From NCBI GenBank assembly GCA_047639575.1, contig JBLIOB010000002.1, positions 1 through 58,530 on the forward strand: a DNA stretch of 58,530 nt. Direction: 5' to 3'. Below, piece by piece: positions 52,253 through 58,530 of this stretch (within the stretch, counting starts at the first letter, position 1; the number at the start of each line of letters is the position of its first letter). The notes below the pieces were generated by a model. It did not search any database, was not told where the DNA came from, and was given only the letters and a program-made list of their open reading frames with translations. This DNA is from JBLIOB01 sp047639575. Its GTDB lineage: Bacteria > Bacteroidota > Bacteroidia > Flavobacteriales_D > Parvicellaceae. Both the position numbers and the translations under genes were made by a program.

Positions 52253-52974
52253 GTAGAGAGCAGGAAGTACAATCGTTTTTCGAACGTCCAGAAATCTACC
52301 TTCATTTCGATTACAACCTCAAAATTAGAGGCGAAAATGTAATGAGTTTCATTGGAGATCAGAAATTTCAAAAGGCCATTGACATGCCTTGTGGAAATGG
52401 AATCATTTCTACTTTAATCATCGATCAAACGGAAAAGCTTACTTGCATTGACTTTAGCTCCAAAATGGTGGAGTTGACTCGTCAAAATATTCCAGAAGAG
52501 AAACATGAAAAAGTCACCTTCATTAACGATGATTTCTACAATCAAAGCTTCGAAGAAGAGTCTTATGATTTAGTGGTTTGTTTAGGCATTCTAGCTCATA
52601 TTAAGGATCCCATTGGATATGTGAAAGCAGTTGGTGAACTGGTGAAGCCTGGAGGGAAATTCATTCTTCAAAATACTAACCACGGTCATTTTTATGCCAA
52701 ATTAATTCGATTGTATTTAGGGTTTAGAAAGCTAGTTGGAAAGGACAAGTACGCCTTGAATAAAGTCAGGAGTAAGGATATATTGTCAGCCGTTAGGGTA
52801 GACTTTAATGTCGTAAAGCAATTCAAATACAATCAGAGTTTCCTAGGGTTTTCAAGGCTCTTTAGTAATGAAAGGAAATACAAACTAACACGGAAGTGGT
52901 TTGGAACTGTAGACGTACCTAAGAAACAATCTTTCGGATGCGATAATACATGGTTGTTTGAAAAAAAATCCTAA
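52249..52974 (+). CDS. Class I SAM-dependent methyltransferase
   Basis: A 241-residue protein: FQKAIDMPCGNGIISTLI is motif I (DxPCGxG), KLTCIDFSSKMVELTRQNIP carries the SAM-binding Asp, and SYDLVVCLGILAHIKDPIGY is motif IV. The tail (SFLGFSRLFSNERKYKL, QSFGCDNTWLFEKKS) is not shared with common families. It overlaps both neighbours by a few bases, so it is an integral part of the polysaccharide operon. It probably methylates a sugar or a biosynthetic intermediate; the target is unknown. Confidence 0.88.
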   Translation: MSREQEVQSFFERPEIYLHFDYNLKIRGENVMSFIGDQKFQKAIDMPCGNGIISTLIIDQTEKLTCIDFSSKMVELTRQNIPEEKHEKVTFINDDFYNQSFEEESYDLVVCLGILAHIKDPIGYVKAVGELVKPGGKFILQNTNHGHFYAKLIRLYLGFRKLVGKDKYALNKVRSKDILSAVRVDFNVVKQFKYNQSFLGFSRLFSNERKYKLTRKWFGTVDVPKKQSFGCDNTWLFEKKS

Positions 52975-54082
52975 CATATTAATTATATCAGATCTGTTCC
53001 CTCAAGATGAGAAGGATTACGCAGGAATCTATGTGGTAGATTATGCCAAATCCGTTCAGCCATGGTTTGATGTGCATGTATTTCATCCTAAACTGATGGG
53101 AACAAACAAAGGCACAAGAAATCTTACGATTTTCGACCTACTGGTCACTAGATATGCTTTTACCAATAAATCATTAGGTAAAATAAAAAAACTAGTGGCC
53201 TACAACTCTTGGTTTAAGCAGGCTACAGAAATTGGGAATTCAATTGGAAAATTTGATTTAATTCATGCTCACGGAAGCGCTTTAGCTGGAAATGTGGCCA
53301 AAAGAATCGCCAAGCAGCAAGGAATTAATTACCTGATTACTGAGCACACTGGTCCGTTTTCTACCATTTCCAATAACGCAACTCGATTGAAATATTGTAA
53401 ATCTGCTATTAAAGATGCGGCTGCGTTATTGAATGTTAGTTTTCATTCTCAAAATGAGATGAACCAAGCTGGAGTTGTTCATGAAAAGCAAGAAGTAACG
53501 TTCAACCCAGTTAACGTTCAGGTCTTTCAAAATAAAAATCAGCAAAGAGCAAAACAACTGCTATTTGTGAGCCGATTTGATGAGTTTAAAGGTGGTTTGA
53601 GAACGTTGAAAGCATTTCAAGAATCAAAACTATCAGAACAAGGTTGGAAATTGATATTTATTGGAGAGGGTGAAGAAGAGGAAGCAATGAAACAGTATGC
53701 CAATGAACACCAAATGGGTGAGGTAGAGTTTCAAGGGTTGCAAACAAAAGTTGAAATTAACAAGGCACTAAACCAATCTGCGGCACTCGTGTTTCCGAGT
53801 AGACATGAAACTTTTGGATTAGTCGCGGCAGAATCACTGACGTGTGGAACACCAGTAATTTGCACTAATCAAACAGGGCCATCAGAATACACGAATCCAT
53901 CAAATAGTATTTCTGTCCAACCAGATCAGATAGAAGACATTAAGGAAGCCATGTTAAAGATTGCCAATGCAGACAATCAGTTCGATCATCAATTAATTTC
54001 AGAGAATGCCATTAAAGCTTTTGGTTTAGATGCCTTCGGACTAAAGCTCAAAAACATATATTTACAGCACATTCGAAACTAG
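52958..54082 (+). CDS. Glycosyltransferase, family 4 type
   Basis: A 374-residue GT-B enzyme. The first codon is TTG 52958, inside the end of the methyltransferase gene; it leads at once into NILIISDLFPQDEKDYAGIY, the usual N-terminal strand and loop. Further motifs: LIHAHGSALAGNVAKRIAKQ, QLLFVSRFDEFKGGLRTLKA, WKLIFIGEGEEEEAMKQYAN and FPSRHETFGLVAAESLTCGT (E-x7-E donor site). The last base of its stop codon is the first base of the asnB start. Confidence 0.92.
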   Translation: MKKNPNILIISDLFPQDEKDYAGIYVVDYAKSVQPWFDVHVFHPKLMGTNKGTRNLTIFDLLVTRYAFTNKSLGKIKKLVAYNSWFKQATEIGNSIGKFDLIHAHGSALAGNVAKRIAKQQGINYLITEHTGPFSTISNNATRLKYCKSAIKDAAALLNVSFHSQNEMNQAGVVHEKQEVTFNPVNVQVFQNKNQQRAKQLLFVSRFDEFKGGLRTLKAFQESKLSEQGWKLIFIGEGEEEEAMKQYANEHQMGEVEFQGLQTKVEINKALNQSAALVFPSRHETFGLVAAESLTCGTPVICTNQTGPSEYTNPSNSISVQPDQIEDIKEAMLKIANADNQFDHQLISENAIKAFGLDAFGLKLKNIYLQHIRN

Positions 54083-55950
54083 TGTGTGGAATTGCGGGAA
54101 TAGTATCTAAAGAGCAACATTCAGTTGATCTCTTATCAAAGTGTTCAGACTTACTGAAACACCGCGGTCCAGATGATGAGGGTTTTATCATTCTAGAAAA
54201 CCATCATTTCTCGCATTATTCAGGAACAGAATCACAAGTAGAGCTAGCGCCTTTGTCTGGGGATTTCCAGGTAGGTTTGATTCACAGAAGACTATCTATT
54301 TTAGATTTATCTAGTGCTGGCCATCAACCTATGGTGGCAGGGAATGCTAGATATGCGATTACGTATAACGGAGAAATCTACAATTACAAGGAAATTAGAA
54401 AGGAGTTAGAGGCTGAAGGCACAACGTTTCAATCGGACACAGATACTGAAGTTATTTTGGCCGCATTTATCAAATGGGGTGATGCTTGTCAGGAGAAATT
54501 TATTGGCATGTGGGCGTTTGGTATCTTAGATAGTAAGGAGAACACTCTGTTTTTATCACGAGATCGATTTGGAATTAAACCTCTATATTATTCATTGTTG
54601 GAGTCAACATTTGCATTTGCATCAGAGATTAAACCACTCTTGGAAACTGGAATGGCATCTCGTAAAGTAACTAAAGAAAAGTTGGCTGAATACCTCTCGT
54701 TTGGAACATTATCAGAATCACAGGAAAATTTGTTTTTGGACATCATAGATTTTCCCCCGGCTCATGGAGGAGTATTCGATTTAGGCACCATGAAATTGTC
54801 CACGAAGTGTTACTATGAAATGCCTTCTGATCCTAACACAAGAAGCTTTGATGAAGTATTTAACGAATCCATTCGATACCATTTAAGAAGTGATGTGCCA
54901 GTTGGTTGTTGCCTAAGTGGAGGATTGGACAGTACAGCTATTGTAACTGCTCTTGACGGACAAGCCAGCAAGGTAGATTCGTATACGGCTTCATTTCCGG
55001 GAACCGATGTAGACGAGAAACAATACGTTGACATTGTGAAAGGAGATATTGAAAAGCACTTTTGTTTTCCCACATCATTGGAACTATTGAAAGAGGTTGA
55101 TCAGATGATTTATCATCAGGAATTACCGATTGGGTCGTCATCCATTTTTGCCCAATGGAGTGTGATGAAATCAGCTTCCGAAAACGGAACAAAAGTGTTG
55201 TTGGATGGACAAGGAGCGGACGAAATATTTGGAGGGTATTATAATTTTGCCGGAATATTTGTGTTGGAATTGATGAAAAAAGGAAAGGCTGCAGCTTCTA
55301 AAAAAGCGTATGACGATTTAAAAAAGAACTTCACTTCCAACATGAAAAATGCAACTGCTCGAGCGGGATATTATTTTCTCCCAAAAGCAGCGCAGAGATT
55401 ACTAAGAAAGAAAACTAGGTTGGGGATGAGTTTTATTCATCCAAATTTTGAGTACCTGTTGAAAGGAATCAAAATTCCTGAACGGGGAGGTAAGACCATG
55501 AGAGAACATTCTGAATTAAGTTTGGAGTTCGGGATGTATGATCTATTGCGTTATGAAGACAGAAATTCTATGGCATTCAGCATTGAATCACGGGTTCCTT
55601 TTCTAGATCATCGAGTGGTGGAATTTGCGTTAAACATGCCAATAACTGATAAAATGGTGGAAGGCTGGACCAAGTATCCCATCCGAAAATATCTAGAAGG
55701 AAAACAGCCCGAAGAATTGGTTTATAGAAAAGATAAAATTGGATTCGCTACGCCTCAGCAAGAGTGGAAAAATGATCTGGCTGAGGAGATGAAAAGCTAT
55801 TTCAAAGCGAATATGCCAGATTTCTTTAACCAAGAATACATTCTTAAAATCTGCGAAAAAGAAGAACTCAGTAATTCTCATTTAAGCGAGTTCTTTCGTT
55901 TGTATTCGATTTTAAAGTGGATTGAAATCTTTCAAGTGGAAATCGTATGA
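54082..55950 (+). CDS. asnB: Asparagine synthase (glutamine-hydrolysing) of the surface-glycan type
   Basis: A 622-residue class II glutamine amidotransferase, GTG start at 54082. Cys2 of MCGIAGIVSKEQ is the glutaminase nucleophile. LLKHRGPDDEGF, LIHRRLSILDLSSAGHQPMV, ITYNGEIYNYKEIRKEL and RDRFGIKPLYYSLL complete this domain (about 1-215). The synthetase domain has the PP-loop VGCCLSGGLDSTAIV, DGQGADEIFGGYYNF and NSMAFSIESRVPFLDHRVVE. Homologues in O-antigen and exopolysaccharide clusters are thought to amidate sugar carboxyls or related groups, which I infer for this one; plain asparagine synthesis is possible. Confidence 0.9.
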   Translation: MCGIAGIVSKEQHSVDLLSKCSDLLKHRGPDDEGFIILENHHFSHYSGTESQVELAPLSGDFQVGLIHRRLSILDLSSAGHQPMVAGNARYAITYNGEIYNYKEIRKELEAEGTTFQSDTDTEVILAAFIKWGDACQEKFIGMWAFGILDSKENTLFLSRDRFGIKPLYYSLLESTFAFASEIKPLLETGMASRKVTKEKLAEYLSFGTLSESQENLFLDIIDFPPAHGGVFDLGTMKLSTKCYYEMPSDPNTRSFDEVFNESIRYHLRSDVPVGCCLSGGLDSTAIVTALDGQASKVDSYTASFPGTDVDEKQYVDIVKGDIEKHFCFPTSLELLKEVDQMIYHQELPIGSSSIFAQWSVMKSASENGTKVLLDGQGADEIFGGYYNFAGIFVLELMKKGKAAASKKAYDDLKKNFTSNMKNATARAGYYFLPKAAQRLLRKKTRLGMSFIHPNFEYLLKGIKIPERGGKTMREHSELSLEFGMYDLLRYEDRNSMAFSIESRVPFLDHRVVEFALNMPITDKMVEGWTKYPIRKYLEGKQPEELVYRKDKIGFATPQQEWKNDLAEEMKSYFKANMPDFFNQEYILKICEKEELSNSHLSEFFRLYSILKWIEIFQVEIV

Positions 55951-57107
55951 AAATAGCATTGGTTTGTGGTCACTTTATTTCCAGTATGGGCTACGTGGAA
56001 GTCTATTATGCTAAGGAGTTAGCCAGGCAAGGCCATGAGGTAGAGGTGTTTACATCTGCAGTAATTCCCTCTTATGTCAGAAGTTTTATAAAAGAGGAAT
56101 TGGAAATTGGTGCCACTATTATAGAAGGTTATTCCATACAACGATTACCGCATAAATTTTCGGTAGGTCAGATGATTAAGGCTAAAGGGTTGACGAATGC
56201 AGTGGATTCCTTTATGCCAGAATTGATCATTGCAATTGGTCTAGGAAAATTATTTCCGGAACCTGTTTTTAAACTGGGAGGAAAGTACCCAATAATTACT
56301 TTGTTAGGAGATAATTCTGAAAGCCAGGAATCAATGAACGCAAAACCATTGGTAGATACTGTAAAGCAGGCTTTAAAGAAACGAGTATATAAAAAGGCGG
56401 TTAAGCAATCCAAGCAATTGTTTTCTTACACTCCTGAATCGTTGGAGGTTGTGCAAGGAATTGTCGGAAAAAGATTGGCTGCAATTGCGAAGGAAAAGAA
56501 CCATGAAATTTCTTTAGGATTTGACGAACAGAAATTCTTTTTTGACTCAGAAGAACGAGATGAAGTAAGGAGAAAATTAAAGATTGGAGACACCGATAAA
56601 GTGATGGTAACAGCTACACGTATTATTCCACAAAAACAATTAGAAGAAGTAGTTGATGAGGTCGATCGCATCAACGTTTCTGGAGGCTCTTTGAAGTATC
56701 TTTTAATTGGATTTTTAGACGATGAATACGGAAGACAGCTGAAGAGCTACATCAATGACAAAAGATCAAGAGATCAATTTATCTGCTTGCCTTTTATGGA
56801 TTTTGAAATGGTGCGAAAGCATTATAGTGCAGCTGATTTTGCCCATTTCCCTTCAGCGGTAATTTCAATTTTCGAAGCCATGGGAACTGGTCTTCCAGTA
56901 ATTCTCCCGAACCACAGAAATGTGAGTCACATTTTGGATGATAAGAATGGGGTGTATTATAATAATACTCTTGCTGAGGTACTAGGTTCTTATTTACAAA
57001 ATCTAGAAGAAGGTGTCCATGTAGAAAGGGAGGAATTGTTAAAGTATAATTCGGAACGGTATAGTTATCAGCAGTTGGTGAAACAAGTCTTGAGTTTAAT
57101 GGTTTAA
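55947..57107 (+). CDS. Glycosyltransferase, family 4 type
   Basis: A 386-residue GT-B enzyme whose ATG overlaps the asnB stop (ATGA). N-terminal strand MKIALVCGHFISSMGYVEVY and LARQGHEVEVFTSAVIPSYV are typical of GT4. Donor domain: DKVMVTATRIIPQKQLEEVV, LKYLLIGFLDDEYGRQLKSY and FAHFPSAVISIFEAMGTGLP, where the Glu of EAMGTGLPVI is conserved but the first Glu of the E-x7-E pair reads Ser-Ala-Val-Ile-Ser. Sugar unknown. Confidence 0.9.
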   Translation: MKIALVCGHFISSMGYVEVYYAKELARQGHEVEVFTSAVIPSYVRSFIKEELEIGATIIEGYSIQRLPHKFSVGQMIKAKGLTNAVDSFMPELIIAIGLGKLFPEPVFKLGGKYPIITLLGDNSESQESMNAKPLVDTVKQALKKRVYKKAVKQSKQLFSYTPESLEVVQGIVGKRLAAIAKEKNHEISLGFDEQKFFFDSEERDEVRRKLKIGDTDKVMVTATRIIPQKQLEEVVDEVDRINVSGGSLKYLLIGFLDDEYGRQLKSYINDKRSRDQFICLPFMDFEMVRKHYSAADFAHFPSAVISIFEAMGTGLPVILPNHRNVSHILDDKNGVYYNNTLAEVLGSYLQNLEEGVHVEREELLKYNSERYSYQQLVKQVLSLMV

Positions 57108-57336
57108 TTCTCTTTTGGTGAGAATAATTTGACATCCTCAATTGGAAGTACAAATTATGTGCTAATAGAAACGTCTTCTAAAACCACCAAATAAAGAATT
57201 AAATGATAAGATGATAGAGAAGACTGAGATTTCAACATTCTATGGTGCGTGACATTCTCAGTCTGAATCTAAATTGACGATGGGGAAGCGTATTTTTACT
57301 ATCATCCCTAGGTGAGCATAAATCAATACTGATTGC
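57108..57336. other. Intergenic gap before the O-antigen ligase-like gene
   Basis: 229 bp between the last glycosyltransferase stop and ATG 57337. A 10-base repeat near AGACTGAGAT and a roughly matching ATTCTCAGTCT (about 57219-57273) could form a loose hairpin with a 24-nt loop. No gene was recognised. The gap, the only sizeable one since 50044, suggests a second promoter. Confidence 0.4.
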
Positions 57337-58530
57337 ATGAACTTTAAAGAATGGCGGAAATGGCTTAAATCAAAACCTCTGGTGCTCCGTTGGTTTCCAT
57401 TTCTTATTCTGTTCAGGCCAGTTATTGACAGTTTTTACTGGTTAAAAGAGGTTTCACCAGTGTTAAGTCCAGCGAATATCATTGGAATATTAACTCCGAT
57501 ACTTGTGATTGCTGCATTGATGAAAACAAAGAAACCTCCTAAGAGTAGCCTGGATAAACGAATAGGGATTTGGTTCACACTTTTGTCAATGAGTATTTTA
57601 GTCGTGGTGCTAATGAATGGTGTCAGCCAGACATCTTTAGAGCAATTACTTAAACTCTCCATGCCAATTTATATTTTCGTTTTCTTGCGTAGGTTTATTG
57701 AAACGTCATACGATCTGGAGGGCATTTTGAAAACCTTAATTTTTTCATTAGCATTTGTAGCCCCTGTGCTTCTTTATGAGACGTTTATTGGGCCCATCCG
57801 TGTTGAAGTAAGTCGTGATATGGAGCGAATTCAAGGTCTGTTTGGAGATGTGGTTAGCTATGGAATGTACATTTCGTTTTCATTTCTAGCCATTGGATAC
57901 TTCTATATCAAGGAGATGAAATCCAAAAATAGAAAGAAAGCTTCTCGATTATTAATTATAGCAATATTAATGGGAATTCTTGGCTTAACTAGTATACACC
58001 ATATTGCTAGCTATGCCGTTTACGGCTCCTTATTTTTAGTCTTATTATTATTTTCTTTTAAAAGAAATGCTGCAGCACTCATGCCAGTTATTATTGTGCT
58101 GGGTATGGCAGGAATGTTATTTGGAGAGACTATTTTTTCCGAGAAAATTAATCCACTTCTTGAAACAGATTTACAAGTTGTACAAGGAGAAGAAGACTCT
58201 GATAAGCTACTGCATGGTAGAGTTGGTAGGTGGCAATTTATGGCCGAATATTATACCCAACAAAATGTGGTTGCTCAATTTTTTGGCTTCCCATACTCCT
58301 TTGTTAACGACATAAGATTAATTGGTTCAGGGGCTCATAGTGATTACGCTAGAATCATTTTTATAACAGGTTATGCCGGTATAGCAATTTACATGATGTT
58401 CCTGTTTGGAGTCTATAATCGATCTAAAAAATACAAACCTCATTTCCGATTTCTAGTTTTAGGAGCGTTGGCCATATTAATGCTGTACTCCATTAGTATA
58501 ACTCCAACATATTACCCGCCTTTCATGTAC
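57337..58530 (+). CDS. O-antigen ligase/polymerase-like membrane protein (3' cut by window)
   Basis: Open frame from ATG 57337 to the last base, 398 codons, still unfinished. Hydrophobic segments: WFPFLILFRPVIDSFYWL, IIGILTPILVIAALM, GIWFTLLSMSILVVVLM, LIFSLAFVAPVLLYETFIG, YGMYISFSFLAIGYFYI, LLIIAILMGILGLTSI, YAVYGSLFLVLLLFSF, VIIVLGMAGMLFG and later pairs, so at least ten helices. The large loop with LLHGRVGRWQFMAEYYTQQN and FFGFPYSFVNDIRLIGSGAH then SDYARIIFITGYAG matches the Wzy/WaaL (O-antigen ligase, Wzy_C) periplasmic loop, where Arg and His are functional in the family. It should join or ligate glycan units made by the genes upstream. A separate promoter is possible, as 229 bp precede it. 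Confidence 0.85.
   Translation, partial: MNFKEWRKWLKSKPLVLRWFPFLILFRPVIDSFYWLKEVSPVLSPANIIGILTPILVIAALMKTKKPPKSSLDKRIGIWFTLLSMSILVVVLMNGVSQTSLEQLLKLSMPIYIFVFLRRFIETSYDLEGILKTLIFSLAFVAPVLLYETFIGPIRVEVSRDMERIQGLFGDVVSYGMYISFSFLAIGYFYIKEMKSKNRKKASRLLIIAILMGILGLTSIHHIASYAVYGSLFLVLLLFSFKRNAAALMPVIIVLGMAGMLFGETIFSEKINPLLETDLQVVQGEEDSDKLLHGRVGRWQFMAEYYTQQNVVAQFFGFPYSFVNDIRLIGSGAHSDYARIIFITGYAGIAIYMMFLFGVYNRSKKYKPHFRFLVLGALAILMLYSISITPTYYPPFMY

Noticed and set aside
57219..57273. Loose inverted repeat before the O-antigen ligase-like gene
   Set aside because: Arms match over only about nine bases with a long loop; chance is likely in an AT-rich gap.

Overview
The window reads as the chromosome of a free-living, AT-rich member of the Bacteroidota, most likely a marine or aquatic flavobacterium or close relative; the exact lineage cannot be fixed from sequence alone. 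The evidence is a type IX secretion C-terminal sorting tail (and an orphan copy of one), the SDR-type threonine dehydrogenase together with Kbl, the gene order rplM-rpsI-rpsB-tsf-pyrH-frr, two TAnnTTTG-type -7 boxes, weak ribosome binding sites, and many small signal-peptide proteins and lipoproteins. No rRNA, tRNA or CRISPR array was seen.

Layout. 1-2836 is insertion-sequence debris: the 3' part of an ISAs1-type transposase, an 11-bp relic of an IS6-type end, one secreted protein gene, and a dead 800-bp IS6-family copy with perfect 17-bp ends. 2924-10556 is a minus-strand run of small exported proteins, DNA polymerase I, and two paralogous MORN/YwqK-type proteins flanking a secreted M28 (glutaminyl-cyclase-like) hydrolase. 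10727-16513 holds threonine dehydrogenase, a 58-residue gene translationally coupled to a phosphodiesterase-TPR-sulfotransferase fusion, a T9SS cargo protein and a methyltransferase. 16527-20643 is the translation operon. 20759-28321 is a compact six-gene minus-strand cluster: two glycosyltransferases, a small membrane protein, two CotH-type kinase-like proteins (one with an added beta-helix-like region) and a membrane-anchored, motif-degenerate metallophosphoesterase. 28405-31594 contains a lipoprotein, kbl and a radical SAM/SPASM protein. 31765-37565 (plus) holds an RND/MMPL-type transporter, rmlA, a polyprenyl diphosphate synthase and two tandem paralogous lipoprotein-plus-membrane genes, each broken by a +1 shift at a homopolymer at the same structural junction. 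37574-39904 (minus) is a TIGR01777-type epimerase and a lipoprotein. 40236-44257 is sucA-odhB. 44309-58530 is a large surface-polysaccharide locus: FkbM methyltransferase, sulfotransferase-like protein, five glycosyltransferases, an MBOAT/SGNH O-acyltransferase pair, a hexapeptide acyltransferase, a class I methyltransferase, an asparagine-synthase-type amidotransferase, and an O-antigen ligase/polymerase-like membrane protein cut by the window end.

How the parts fit. The housekeeping blocks (polA, translation operon, sucA-odhB, tdh/kbl) are separated by envelope-directed modules. RmlA and the prenyl diphosphate synthase can supply sugar nucleotide and lipid carrier precursors to the polysaccharide locus. 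The most unusual material is the glycosyltransferase/CotH/metallophosphoesterase operon, the three-domain phosphodiesterase-TPR-sulfotransferase protein with its coupled small protein, and the tandem homopolymer-shifted membrane genes.
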